Numbered from the stretch's first letter, positions 20,889-29,738 are shown. The stretch is 43,203 bases of DNA from Oscillospiraceae bacterium (GCA_902783035.1 CACZPK010000041.1:1-43203), one strand, 5' to 3'. Notes: generated from the sequence alone by a model not told the origin. Numbers and translations are program-made.

Positions 20889-21728
20889 ATGAGCCGGGAA
20901 CTGGAATTCCATCAACAGGCGGAGCGCAGTCTGGTCAAGAAATACCGTCGTGAGCTGTGGACACCGTTCATCACCGCCGTGCAGCGCTATGCGCTGGTAC
21001 AAGCCGGCGACCGCATTGCGGTGTGCGTGTCCGGCGGGAAGGATTCGATGCTGCTCGCCAAGCTGATGCAGGAGTTGGAGCGCCACGGCCACACGCCCTT
21101 TGAGGCGGTCTATCTCTGTATGGACCCCGGCTACAACGCAGAGAACCGCGCGAAAATCGAGGAGAACGCCGAAAAACTCCGCGTTCCGCTCACCATCTTC
21201 GAAAGCGACGTCTTTGAGGTCGCCAACGCGCAGACGCATTCCGCCTGCTACCTCTGCGCCAAAATGCGCCGCGGTCATCTCTATGCAAAGGCGCGCGAGC
21301 TGGGCTGCAACAAGATCGCGCTCGGCCATCACTTCAACGACGTCATCGAAACGACGGTCATGGGTATGTTCTGGAGCGGAATGCTGCAAGCCATGCCGCC
21401 GAAGCTCCACTCTCAGAATTTCCCCGGCATGGAGCTGATCCGCCCCCTCTACCGTGTCCACGAGGACGATATCATCGCATGGGCACGCCACCACGAGCTT
21501 TCCTTCCTGCAATGCGCCTGCCGCTTTACCGAGGCAAGCGCCCAAAACGAGCAATTGAGCAAGCGCAAGGAGATCAAGGCACTGCTGCGGACCCTGCAAG
21601 CAGAGAATCCCAACATCGAAAAGAGCGTGTTCAACGCCATCCATGCCGTCAACATCGACACCTTCCCCGGTTGGAAGTCCCACGGCGAAGAACATTCCTT
21701 CCTCGAAAAATACGACGATATTGTGTGA
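20889..21728 (+). CDS. ttcA: TtcA-family tRNA 2-thiocytidine synthetase-like PP-loop ATPase
   Basis: The 279-residue protein has the PP-loop SGGKDS at 48-53, which adenylates the target base, a CYLC pair (Cys120, Cys123) and a further cysteine cluster QCAC (209 and 211). TtcA enzymes use a PP-loop plus three cysteines holding a 4Fe-4S cluster to thiolate cytidine 32 of tRNAs; the arrangement here fits. Length agrees with the family. The chosen ATG follows a GGGGG ribosome binding site; an upstream in-frame start would run through the promoter. It stands alone between a divergent giant gene and a convergent guaD, with its own promoter and terminator. Some TtcA-like Firmicute proteins may act on other substrates, so the exact tRNA position is inferred. 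Confidence 0.85.
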   Translation: MSRELEFHQQAERSLVKKYRRELWTPFITAVQRYALVQAGDRIAVCVSGGKDSMLLAKLMQELERHGHTPFEAVYLCMDPGYNAENRAKIEENAEKLRVPLTIFESDVFEVANAQTHSACYLCAKMRRGHLYAKARELGCNKIALGHHFNDVIETTVMGMFWSGMLQAMPPKLHSQNFPGMELIRPLYRVHEDDIIAWARHHELSFLQCACRFTEASAQNEQLSKRKEIKALLRTLQAENPNIEKSVFNAIHAVNIDTFPGWKSHGEEHSFLEKYDDIV

Positions 21729-21765
21729 AAAAGCAGCTGTTCTCAGAAAAGAACAGCTGCTTTTT
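21728..21765. terminator. Bidirectional terminator between the ttcA-like gene and guaD
   Basis: A perfect 16-base stem (21728-21743 with 21750-21765) with a 6-base loop. One arm starts with AAAAA and the other ends with TTTTT, so it can terminate both convergent genes. Confidence 0.9.
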
Positions 21766-21815
21766 AGATCAGTTTCGATAGACTTAATTATTCTTTCAAA
21801 ATCACAAGGTCTTGC

Positions 21816-23072
21816 TCAGATCACGTTTCTGCCCTCGGACCAGACCGCTTTGACCGCGTTCTTGTCCATGAGGTAGACCGCGCGTTCAAACCGCTCGCGA
21901 AGCGTCAGCTCGCGCACCGGCTCGGCAAACCCGGCATCATCCACGACCATGGCGTGCAGCGGGTGTCCCTTGGCAAAGCCTCCGTCCGCGCCAAACCAGC
22001 GGTGCCCCGCCGTCGAGCCGAGGTAATACGCCTCGTCCACGGTAAGGAACCCGTCTTTGCCGTCAGTTTTCATGTGCCGCAGCTTGGACACGCGGATGGT
22101 CGTGGTAACGACACGGCTCATGGCCAGCATCGCGCCCCCGGCGATATCGGAGCCGAGCGTCACGGAAAGCCCCTCGTTGAGCATGGTGCGCACCGGCGCA
22201 ACACCGGAGCAAATGTTGATGTTGGAGTCCGCGCAATGCGCCACGGTGACGCCGTGCTCCAGCATTGCCGCGCGCTCCCGCTCGTCCGACCAGACGCAGT
22301 GCGCCATGACCGTGTGATCCTTCCACAGCCCATACTTGTGATAGGTTTCCCAGTACTGGGGGCAATCGGGGTGCAGCTCGCGCACAAAGGCAATCTCTCC
22401 GTCGTTTTCCGAAAGGTGGGACTGGACGTACAGCCCGCGCTCCTCCGCCAGCTTGCCCAGCCATGCCATCAGCTCGTCGGTGCACGAGGGGGTGAAACGC
22501 GGCGTCAGGATCGGCCTGATATAGCGGAACTGCCCGCAGGCGTCCAACCAGCGCAGCGTCTCGCGTTTGCTCTGCTCGGTGGACTCCTCCAGCTCCGGAA
22601 CGCTGTTGCGGTCCATGTTGACCTTGCCGACATAGCCCGTCACGCCGGCCTTTTCCAGCTCTTCCATCAAAATGAGGGTCGCGTCCGTGTGCAGCGAGGA
22701 AAACATGCAAACCCGCGTCGTGCCGCCCGTAATGAGATCGCGGGCCAGGCGGCGGTAGGTACGGCGGGCGAAATCCGTGTCGGCAAAGCGCGCCTCGGTC
22801 TTAAACGTATAGGTGTTCAGCCACTCCATCAGCGGCAGATCCATGCCCATGCCCAGCATCGGATACTGCGGCGCGTGCAGGTGCATATCCACGAAGGAGG
22901 GCATAACCAGCGCGTCGCCGTAATCCGTGACCACAGCGTCGGCGTGCTCCGGCGCAGCCGGCAGAATATCGCACAGCACCCCGTCGTCATCCAGCAGCAG
23001 CGCTCCGTGTGGCAGCGTCACCAGTTCGCCCAGTTTAGGGCTGTATACAATGTTGCCTTTCAGCAGTTTCAC
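21816..23072 (-). CDS. guaD: Guanine deaminase
   Basis: The 418-residue amidohydrolase hydrolyses guanine to xanthine and ammonia in purine salvage. Zinc-binding motifs appear in order: MHLHAPQYP (His64 and His66), QSHLSEN, MAHCVWSDE and GSDIAGG. The APQY after HxH and the SDIAGG motif distinguish guanine deaminase from other amidohydrolases. Length fits the bacterial GuaD family. The start is a GTG at 23072; a nearby upstream ATG is out of frame. The ribosome binding site is weak (AGGAAAAGAGATGG). A good promoter lies at 23108-23136, and the gene is divergent from spoIIP. No xanthine dehydrogenase or purine transporter gene is present in the window, so it does not sit in a purine-catabolism operon here. 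Confidence 0.92.
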   Translation of the reverse strand: MKLLKGNIVYSPKLGELVTLPHGALLLDDDGVLCDILPAAPEHADAVVTDYGDALVMPSFVDMHLHAPQYPMLGMGMDLPLMEWLNTYTFKTEARFADTDFARRTYRRLARDLITGGTTRVCMFSSLHTDATLILMEELEKAGVTGYVGKVNMDRNSVPELEESTEQSKRETLRWLDACGQFRYIRPILTPRFTPSCTDELMAWLGKLAEERGLYVQSHLSENDGEIAFVRELHPDCPQYWETYHKYGLWKDHTVMAHCVWSDERERAAMLEHGVTVAHCADSNINICSGVAPVRTMLNEGLSVTLGSDIAGGAMLAMSRVVTTTIRVSKLRHMKTDGKDGFLTVDEAYYLGSTAGHRWFGADGGFAKGHPLHAMVVDDAGFAEPVRELTLRERFERAVYLMDKNAVKAVWSEGRNVI

Positions 23073-23107
23073 AAAATACCATCTCTTTTCCTACATACTA
23101 ATTGTAT

Positions 23108-23136
23108 ATTTTATCACAATCCGCATCAAAATGCAA
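23108..23136 (-). promoter_or_regulatory. Candidate guaD promoter
   Basis: On the minus strand this reads TTGCAT, a 17-base spacer ending in TGTGA, then TAAAAT (5 of 6), about 35 bases before the GTG start. Confidence 0.55.
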
Positions 23137-23201
23137 GCCACACATATTTCCCCTCTCCGCCGCATAGGTTTGTCCCGAAGACCCAATGGAGGTGACGACC
23201 G

Positions 23202-24374
23202 ATGCAACATTCCGCATTGCGCCGCACGCTGCGCGGCGGCGTATCCTTTACCCTGATGTGTGCGATCCTGTGGGCGGTTTCCGCCTCTGCCGCGGCACAG
23301 ACAAGCGCCGATGCGGCGCGTTCCTTTGCCGCCCTGCGTCTTTCGGGCGCGGAATGCGCGCTGGCGCTGCTGCGCTTTGAGCGCGGTGACTTCTTCGACA
23401 CAGATGCGCTCTCCCTCCCGGCGGCGATGGCGCTTCACGTATCGCCCCTGCTGCTCGCCGGCGCTCCGGAATCCGCCGCAGAGCAGCCGCCGTTACAACC
23501 GGAGGCACCCGCTGCGCCCGCCGCGCCTTCCGATCCTGCGCCTGCGGGCGAACCGGATGGCGCCGAGGCTCCCACTGCGCTGCCGCCCATCACTGTGCGC
23601 GACAACGGCGTACATGCAACAACGCTGCGTCCCTCCGACCCGTCCGGTTATTTGGTGCGCGGAAGCGTCTATGTGCACAACACCTCCGCCGCAGCGCTCT
23701 CTTTGGATGACCTGTCCGGTCCCTTTGCCTCCACGACGGGCGAATCGCCGCAGGTGCTCATCGTCCACACACACGGCTGTGAGGCGTATACCATGCCGGA
23801 GGGGGAGGTTTACGAGCCCTCCGACGACCATCGCACGCTGGACGAGGCCTATAATGTCCTGCGTGTGGGCGACGAAATCGCACGGGTACTGACCGACGCG
23901 GGGTTCGGCGTGCTCCATGACCGCACGCTCCACGACTACCCCAGCTATTCCGGCGCCTACAACCGCTCGCTCGCAACGATTGCGCAATATCGGGAGCAGT
24001 ATCCCTCGCTCGTCTACATTCTGGACATCCACCGCGACGCGGTCACTGATGCGGACGGGAACCAATACAAGCTGATCTGCGCCGAGGAGCCGAACGCGGC
24101 GCAGCTGGAGTTCGTGCTCGGCTCGGACGGCGGCGGAGCCGAGCACGCGCGCTGGCGGGAAAACCTGCGTCTCGCCTGTGCGGTGCAGGAAACCATTCTG
24201 GCGGATCACCCCACCCTCATGCGCCCCATCGTCGTGCGCAACTCCCGCTATAACCAGCAGGTCAGCACAGGTTCCCTGCTGCTGGAAGTGGGAACGGCGG
24301 GCAATTCGCTTGAAGAAGCCCTCGTTGCCGCACGGCTCTTTGCCGAGGGCTTTGCACGCACGGTCAAGGGCTGA
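23202..24374 (+). CDS. spoIIP: Stage II sporulation protein P (peptidoglycan hydrolase)
   Basis: The 390-residue protein has a membrane-targeting N-terminus (hydrophobic 13-31), an Ala/Pro-rich spacer (about 90-130) and a C-terminal SpoIIP amidase/endopeptidase domain. Family motifs are visible: VLIVHTHGCEAY (His189 and nearby residues), YILDIHRDA, and the C-terminal RYNQ ... LLLEVGTAGNSLEEA block. In endospore formers SpoIIP works with SpoIID and SpoIIM in the mother cell to thin septal peptidoglycan for engulfment. GGAGGTGA lies six bases before the ATG. Bacillus often places spoIIP beside gpr; here it stands alone, divergent from guaD. I could not identify a convincing sigma-E promoter. 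Confidence 0.92.
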   Translation: MQHSALRRTLRGGVSFTLMCAILWAVSASAAAQTSADAARSFAALRLSGAECALALLRFERGDFFDTDALSLPAAMALHVSPLLLAGAPESAAEQPPLQPEAPAAPAAPSDPAPAGEPDGAEAPTALPPITVRDNGVHATTLRPSDPSGYLVRGSVYVHNTSAAALSLDDLSGPFASTTGESPQVLIVHTHGCEAYTMPEGEVYEPSDDHRTLDEAYNVLRVGDEIARVLTDAGFGVLHDRTLHDYPSYSGAYNRSLATIAQYREQYPSLVYILDIHRDAVTDADGNQYKLICAEEPNAAQLEFVLGSDGGGAEHARWRENLRLACAVQETILADHPTLMRPIVVRNSRYNQQVSTGSLLLEVGTAGNSLEEALVAARLFAEGFARTVKG

Positions 24375-24611
24375 ATCCGCCCCGATAATAGACTTATTTT
24401 CGCTAATTTCTTTTACTTTTTTGCCAACTTTGTTTTGTTTCGACAAAAATAGTTTTTTGCGTTAAGTCCACGAATGTCTATCAATGATAAGTCTATCTAT
24501 TTTTGTTTCAGGCTCAAAATTGCATGCGCATTTTCAACAAATTGCGCCATTTTCCTGCGACTAGATTCAAAATTTGCCGTCTGCCAGATAGTCGACTGAA
24601 TCAAACAGAAC
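24375..24611. other. AT-rich intergenic region with a 10-base inverted repeat
   Basis: This gap between convergent spoIIP and htpG is much more AT-rich than its surroundings. It carries a perfect inverted repeat, ATAGACTTAT at 24388-24397 and ATAAGTCTAT at 24487-24496, plus a weak hairpin (TTTTGT, loop TTCG, ACAAAA, 24433-24448) followed by a T-run at 24453-24458 that could be a poor spoIIP terminator. The word ATAGACTTA occurs again at 21778. I see no gene. Confidence 0.5.
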
Positions 24612-24645
24612 GCAAAAAAGCGGCTCATACGAGCCGCTTTTTTGC
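24612..24645. terminator. Strong terminator after htpG, usable in both directions
   Basis: A perfect 15-base stem (24612-24626 with 24631-24645) with a 4-base loop, containing GCGGCTC flanked by A6 and T6 runs. It begins 9 bases past the htpG stop and also faces spoIIP. Confidence 0.9.
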
Positions 24646-24654
24646 AACTTTTTC

Positions 24655-26532
24655 TCACTTCATCAGCTCTGCCACCATATCGGTGTATCCACTGGGGTCA
24701 TCCAGTGGTAAACCCGCGATCAGAAGTGCCTGATTGTAGAGCAGCTTCGCATACAGCTCCGCCTTTGGGCGGTCGTTTTGCATCGCTGTTTCCATCGCCA
24801 GCACGGAGGGGTGCTTCGTGTTGAGCTCAAGCACTCGATCCGCCCGCATCGGCTCGGCCATGTCGAAGTTCTTGAAATACTTCTCCATCTCAAAGCTGAA
24901 TCCCGTGCCCGCAGACATACAGGCCGGGTGGGTCTTGAGACGGTGGGAGGCCTTGGCCTCCTTGATCTTGTCGCCCAGCGTCTCCTTGACAAAGCGCATC
25001 AGCTCTTCCTTCTCATCGACGGCTTCCTCTTCGCCGCCGTCCAACTCCAGATCGCCGTCCACGATGGAACGGAAGGGCTTGTCCGCATAGTTCTGAAGGG
25101 TCTGCAGCACAAATTCGTCCGCCTCGCCCGTCAGGTAGAGGACTTCGAAGTTCTTCTCCTTCAAAAGCTCGGTCTGGGGCAGGGCGTCGATCAGGGCAAT
25201 GCTCTCGCCCGCGGCATAGTAGATGCACTTCTGGCTCTCAGGCATGCGGTCCACGTACTCGCGCAGGCTCGTGAGCTTTTTCTCGGTGGATGAGTAAAAC
25301 AGCAGCAGGTCCTTGAGCTCATCCTTGCGCTCACCGCCGCCCTCGCCCGCGATGCCGAAGTCGATCGAGCGGCCGTAGTTGGCGTAGAACTTCTCATAGC
25401 CCTCGCGGTCGTCCTTCATGAACTTCTCCAGATCGGCAAGCACCTTCTTTTCAAGGTTCTTCGCAATGACCTTGAGCTGGCGATCGTGCTGGAGCAGCTC
25501 GCGGGAGATATTCAGGCTCAGATCGGGAGAATCCACCACGCCGCGCACAAAGCGCAGGTACTCGGGCAGGAGCGCATCGCACTTGTCCATGATCATCACG
25601 CCCGCACTGTAAAGCTGCAAGCCGCGTTCAAAATCCTCGGTGTTATAATTGAAGGGCTTTTTCGACGGCACGAACATCAGTGCCTTGTAGGTAACGCTGC
25701 CCTCGACGGAGACGGTGATGACGCGCTGGGGCTTTTCAAAGTCGCGCGCCAGCTCGGCGTAGAATTTGGCATACTCCTCGTCCGTGACCTCGCTGCGCTT
25801 GCGCTGCCAGAGCGGGACCATGGAGTTGACGGTTTGCACTTCCTGCACAGTCTCATACTCGGGCTTTTCGGGGTCGCAGCCCTCTTTTTTCTTCTGCACC
25901 GGCGTGAGCATCCGGATGGGATAGCGGATGTAATCGGAATACTTCTTGACGAGGGAGTAGAGCCGGTAATGGTCAAGATACTCGCTGTACTTCTCGTCCT
26001 CGGTATCCTCCTTGATGTGCATGACGATGTCCGTGCCGACGCCGTCCTTCTCGCACTCGCTGATCGTATACCCGTCCGCGCCCGTGGAATTCCAGCGATA
26101 CGCCTGCTCCGCGCCATATTTCTTCGTGACGACGGTGATCTCATCGGCAACCATGAACGCAGAGTAGAAACCCACGCCAAACTGCCCGATGATGTCGACG
26201 TCTTCGCTCTGGCCCGCCTCCTGGCGGAACTGGTAGGAGCCGGAGGCGGCGATCACGCCGAGGTTGTTCTCCAGCTCGTCCTTGTCCATGCCGATACCGT
26301 TGTCGGACACGGTAATGGTGCGCTTGTCCTTATCCACCTTGACCTCAATGAAGAAGTCGCCGCGGTCCATGCCCACCTGATCGTCGGTCAGCGAGCGGTA
26401 GCAGAGCTTGTCGATGGCGTCGCTGGCGTTGGAAATGATCTCGCGCAGGAAAATCTCCTTGTGCGTATAAATCGAGTTGATCATCAGATCCAGCAGGCGT
26501 TTCGACTCCGCCTTAAATTGTTTCTTTGCCAT
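24655..26532 (-). CDS. htpG: Molecular chaperone HtpG (bacterial Hsp90)
   Basis: The 625-residue protein covers the full Hsp90 layout: an N-terminal ATPase domain (LREIISNASDAIDKL, DNGIGM, GQFGVGFYSAFMVAD), a middle client-binding domain (SLNISRELLQ), and a C-terminal dimerisation domain without the eukaryotic MEEVD tail. It is an ATP-dependent cytoplasmic chaperone that helps fold and remodel client proteins. AAGGAAG lies just before the ATG. The gene has its own strong terminator and is on the same strand as the GH26-like gene, whose stop is 58 bases upstream. No heat-shock operator (CIRCE) was seen upstream. Confidence 0.97.
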   Translation of the reverse strand: MAKKQFKAESKRLLDLMINSIYTHKEIFLREIISNASDAIDKLCYRSLTDDQVGMDRGDFFIEVKVDKDKRTITVSDNGIGMDKDELENNLGVIAASGSYQFRQEAGQSEDVDIIGQFGVGFYSAFMVADEITVVTKKYGAEQAYRWNSTGADGYTISECEKDGVGTDIVMHIKEDTEDEKYSEYLDHYRLYSLVKKYSDYIRYPIRMLTPVQKKKEGCDPEKPEYETVQEVQTVNSMVPLWQRKRSEVTDEEYAKFYAELARDFEKPQRVITVSVEGSVTYKALMFVPSKKPFNYNTEDFERGLQLYSAGVMIMDKCDALLPEYLRFVRGVVDSPDLSLNISRELLQHDRQLKVIAKNLEKKVLADLEKFMKDDREGYEKFYANYGRSIDFGIAGEGGGERKDELKDLLLFYSSTEKKLTSLREYVDRMPESQKCIYYAAGESIALIDALPQTELLKEKNFEVLYLTGEADEFVLQTLQNYADKPFRSIVDGDLELDGGEEEAVDEKEELMRFVKETLGDKIKEAKASHRLKTHPACMSAGTGFSFEMEKYFKNFDMAEPMRADRVLELNTKHPSVLAMETAMQNDRPKAELYAKLLYNQALLIAGLPLDDPSGYTDMVAELMK

Positions 26533-26590
26533 GAAAACACTTCCTTTTGTTGTTTTGATCCCATCCTAGCACGAAATTGTGTTCTTTTTG

Positions 26591-28381
26591 TTAATTTTCG
26601 GCATTCAAACCGCGCCGGAACGCAGCCAGCGTCTCGGGCGTCTCATCCAGCCAGTAGGGTCGCGCGGGAGTCTCGCCGTCAAAATCGGCGTAGCTGAACC
26701 AGACCGCAATGCGCAGGTTCGGATAGTCACCGATGTGGGCAAACATCTCGTCGATCCACTTTGCCTTGTCGCCGCCGTAAGAGGACGAGGCAAACTCCGT
26801 GATGATCCACGGGAAACGGGCAAAGTGCGGCTGGTAAAGCGCCTCGATCTCGTCGTAAATGGTGGTAAAATCGCGCCACTGCTCGTTCCACTGCGTATAG
26901 TAGGTGCCGTTGTTGTAACCCGTCACACCCAGCAGATGGACGTACTCGTTGCCGGGGTAGTACGCCAGCGAATCGTTCCACTTTGTGGGCGGCGCGTTGC
27001 GGTCGTTGGGGTTGTAGATCCACAGGCAGTTGTCCACGCCCTCCTCCGCAAAAATGCGGTAGATGCGCTGCCAGACGGCGGCAAACATCTGCGGGTCGGC
27101 GAGGTTGACCACGCCGGAATAGCTCGTCCAGTCGCTGTTCATCTCGTTGTTGAGGCGCAGCAGGAACGGGTGGCCGAATGCCTTCATGTCCCGCGCCACG
27201 GCGCGAATCTCATCGTCCCGCTCACCGCGGTAGATGTCGAGGAACGGCGTGTGCGCGAACATGTCCTCGTTGTTGTTTTCGGTCAGCTGCCACGTCAGCT
27301 CCACCAGCCGCCCCTGCGCGTAGTTTTTCTCCATAAACTCGCTCGGGAACGGCATGTTGAAATGGATGTAGCCCAGCACCACATCGAAACGGTGGTCGAG
27401 CGCCGTTTCCAGCGCAGGGATCGTCTCGTCGATGCCGGTGGTGAATACGTCCCTGGTGAACACACCCCAGCGCAGTGGCGCGGAAAAATCACGCAGGCTG
27501 TCATACAGCGCGCGCGCCTCGTCGGAAAGCGCCGCCTCGTCGCAGCCGGGATAGTAGTCAGTCTCGAAATGTCCGACGCCCGTGGGGGCAAAGGTGCGGA
27601 CGTGCTCAATCGCGCCGCGGAAATGTTCCGTCGTCGCTGTGTCCGCGCTGTCACAGCGCACAACGACGCGCAGATATTCACGGCTTTTCGTATAGACCGT
27701 CGCGTACAGATATGTGTCGTACGCCGCATCGCCGGGGTCCTGCAGCGTCGCAGAGAAGACCTGCGCCGCCAGACGGCCGCCCTGCCAATATTCGCTTTGC
27801 TCCGTCACGCTGACGCGGTTCGCCTGCTGCCAGCCCGCATCGGTCAGGAAACGCCATTCGTAGTGGTTGACATAATTCCCAACACCCTCGTCATGCAAAA
27901 ACGGGAAGAATGTGGAAAGCTCAAAGGAAATGACTTCTTTCAGGCTTTCATACTTCGCCGTTTCGCGGGACACCACCGCGTCCCAGCCGTCGCCGGAAGC
28001 GCGCGTAAACAGCGGTGAGAGCGAGAAGTCAAACTGCGCGTCCGCGGGGAAGTCCAGCTGATAGCCGTCGAGGTAGTTGACCAAACGCGCCTTTGCGTCG
28101 TCATGCCAGACCGCCTTGTTGTCCTTGCCGTGCGCATAGCCCGTGTCAACCTCCGTGCCGTCGACATAGAACGTGCCGGAGCCGCTGACGAGACCGGCTG
28201 TCTCCGTGCGCACATCGACCGGGGACACACGCATGACATCGTATTTGAATGCGCGCTTGACCGGCAGCAGATACGGGTTCTGCGAACTGACGAACTCCCA
28301 CAGGCAAGCGACAATGCCCAGCAGCACGAGGCTGAGCAGAATACGAAGCCACAATGGCTTTTTGAAGCGGTATTTCTTCAT
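26591..28381 (-). CDS. Membrane-anchored GH26-like glycoside hydrolase
   Basis: The 596-residue protein begins with a Lys/Arg-rich stretch and one hydrophobic segment (about 11-29), read as a signal anchor. Residues about 30-290 form a region I do not recognise. From about 310 to 590 it resembles a GH26 (mannanase/lichenase-type) TIM barrel: PFLLRLNNEMNSDW carries the likely acid/base Glu, and WIITEFASSSYGG the likely nucleophile Glu; YGG then WFSYADFDGE follow. In the first motif Asn stands where many GH26 members have His before the Glu. The chosen ATG follows GGAGGG by nine bases. It should act on a beta-linked polysaccharide outside the membrane, perhaps the cell's own exopolymer; the substrate is unknown. 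Other clan GH-A families cannot be excluded. Confidence 0.75.
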   Translation of the reverse strand: MKKYRFKKPLWLRILLSLVLLGIVACLWEFVSSQNPYLLPVKRAFKYDVMRVSPVDVRTETAGLVSGSGTFYVDGTEVDTGYAHGKDNKAVWHDDAKARLVNYLDGYQLDFPADAQFDFSLSPLFTRASGDGWDAVVSRETAKYESLKEVISFELSTFFPFLHDEGVGNYVNHYEWRFLTDAGWQQANRVSVTEQSEYWQGGRLAAQVFSATLQDPGDAAYDTYLYATVYTKSREYLRVVVRCDSADTATTEHFRGAIEHVRTFAPTGVGHFETDYYPGCDEAALSDEARALYDSLRDFSAPLRWGVFTRDVFTTGIDETIPALETALDHRFDVVLGYIHFNMPFPSEFMEKNYAQGRLVELTWQLTENNNEDMFAHTPFLDIYRGERDDEIRAVARDMKAFGHPFLLRLNNEMNSDWTSYSGVVNLADPQMFAAVWQRIYRIFAEEGVDNCLWIYNPNDRNAPPTKWNDSLAYYPGNEYVHLLGVTGYNNGTYYTQWNEQWRDFTTIYDEIEALYQPHFARFPWIITEFASSSYGGDKAKWIDEMFAHIGDYPNLRIAVWFSYADFDGETPARPYWLDETPETLAAFRRGLNAEN

Positions 28382-28453
28382 AGCGGATGACCCTCCGAAA
28401 CTTTTTTCACGAACGGTTGCCATTATAGAGGAAAAGCCGCAAAAAGGCAAGAG

Positions 28454-28483
28454 AAAAGGGAACGACGTGTGCCGTTCCCTTTT
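28454..28483 (-). terminator. Terminator after the thioredoxin pair
   Basis: An 11-base stem (AAAAGGGAACG with CGTTCCCTTTT) and 8-base loop, 22 bases past the trxA stop; the minus strand continues TTTTCTCTT. It separates trxBA from the GH26-like gene. Confidence 0.8.
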
Positions 28484-28505
28484 CCGCGTGTCGCTGCGCG
28501 GCACT

Positions 28506-28823
28506 TCACAGATTTTCCTCAATGATCTTGGTAAACTCTTCCGCAGGCATCACGCCGATCCTCTTGTCGATCTCCTGACCGTCCTTAAAGAAGATAACGG
28601 TGGGGATGGACATGATACCATAACGCCGGGCAAGCTCCGGTTCCTCGTCCACGTTCACCTTGCCCACGACCGCCTTGCCGTCATAGGTGCCGGCAAGCTG
28701 CTCAACAACGGGTCCGAGCATCTTGCACGGGCCGCACCACTCCGCCCAAAAGTCCGCAACCAGCAGGCCGGGCTGCGCCAGTGCCTGATCGAAACTCGCT
28801 TCATTAAAATGCTGCAATGCCAT
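28506..28823 (-). CDS. trxA: Thioredoxin
   Basis: The 105-residue protein is a full-length thioredoxin with the WCGPC redox site at 29-33, the buried Asp of VADFWAEW and the cis-proline loop GIMSIPTVIFF. It reduces disulfides in cytoplasmic proteins such as reductases and peroxidases. AAGGAG precedes the ATG. It begins 28 bases after the stop of the trxB-like gene, so both should share one transcript and act as a reductase/substrate pair. Confidence 0.96.
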   Translation of the reverse strand: MALQHFNEASFDQALAQPGLLVADFWAEWCGPCKMLGPVVEQLAGTYDGKAVVGKVNVDEEPELARRYGIMSIPTVIFFKDGQEIDKRIGVMPAEEFTKIIEENL

Positions 28824-28851
28824 GATCTGATTCTCCTTTACCTTTATAATT

Positions 28852-29703
28852 TTATTTGTTTTGCTTGTCCAGATATTCACAGGCGGAAAGGCCCGCGACG
28901 TGGCCCTCGCCCACTCCCTTTGCGACCTGTAACGGCGCGCCCGTGCAATCGCCGCAGGCAAACACGCCGGAGATGTTGGTCGCCATCGCACGGTCGACCC
29001 GGATATAACCTCCGTCCGTCTCCAACGCAGGCAGCAGATCGGTCGGCGCAAGCGATGCGCGCAGAATGAACACGCCCGCGCAAGGGACCTCCGTACCGTC
29101 CAGCACAACGCCGGTCACGGTCTGCTCGCCCCGGATCTCAACCTTCCCCGCCGCGATAAAGGGGATCTCGTCAGGCAGGTTGTCCGGGCGTTTCGGTGCG
29201 GTATAGGTCACGCGGCAACCGATCCGCTGCAAAAATGCAGCCTCCTCCGGTGCGTCCGGTGTACGCCCGGCCACCACCACATCCCTGCCGCGGAAATTCA
29301 TGCCGTCGCAAGTGGCGCAATAGCTCACGCCGCGGCCCAGATACTCCGGCTCGCCGGGGAACTTCGCCTGCCGCACAACGCCGGGCGCCATCACAAGCGC
29401 ACTGCCCTGATACACGTCCGAGCCGACGGCGACCGAAAATCCGTTCCACGCCATCACCGATATTGCGCGTCCGACAACAAATTCCACGCCCGCGTCCTCC
29501 GCATGCTTTTGGAACGCCTCCAGCAACGCATAGCCCGTCCGTCCGGGTAATCCGAGGTAGTTGTCGATCTTCTCTGCCTTCGCCAGCGGACTGTCCTGCC
29601 AGCGATTGCCGACAACCAGTGCGGTCTTGCCGCGGCCGCGCGCCGCAACCGCCGCCGCCAGCCCTGCCGGGCCGCTGCCCAGCACAATGAGGTCATACTG
29701 CAT
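28852..29703 (-). CDS. Thioredoxin reductase-like flavoprotein lacking the NADPH-binding motif, probably ferredoxin-linked
   Basis: The 283-residue protein has an N-terminal FAD-binding motif GSGPAGLAAA (9-18), the redox pair CATCDG (Cys129, Cys132) and the C-terminal FAD motif GVFACGDCTG. The second nucleotide-binding domain is shortened. Where NADPH enzymes carry GGGDSA and HRRxxxR, this one has VVVAGRTPDAPEEA and then YTAPKRPDN. At 283 residues it is 20-30 shorter than standard TrxB. These losses are those described for ferredoxin-dependent flavin thioredoxin reductases (FFTR) of clostridia, which draw electrons from ferredoxin. The electron donor here is inferred. Its partner trxA lies 28 bases downstream. 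AAGGAGG precedes the ATG, and a near-consensus promoter lies at 29739-29767. Confidence 0.88.
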   Translation of the reverse strand: MQYDLIVLGSGPAGLAAAVAARGRGKTALVVGNRWQDSPLAKAEKIDNYLGLPGRTGYALLEAFQKHAEDAGVEFVVGRAISVMAWNGFSVAVGSDVYQGSALVMAPGVVRQAKFPGEPEYLGRGVSYCATCDGMNFRGRDVVVAGRTPDAPEEAAFLQRIGCRVTYTAPKRPDNLPDEIPFIAAGKVEIRGEQTVTGVVLDGTEVPCAGVFILRASLAPTDLLPALETDGGYIRVDRAMATNISGVFACGDCTGAPLQVAKGVGEGHVAGLSACEYLDKQNK

Positions 29704-29738
29704 ATGCCCCGCCTCCTTAACTTCTTTTATTGTCTCCG

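Noticed and set aside
23073-23201. Purine riboswitch upstream of guaD
   Set aside because: The intergenic gap shows a simple promoter and no conserved three-helix aptamer core.
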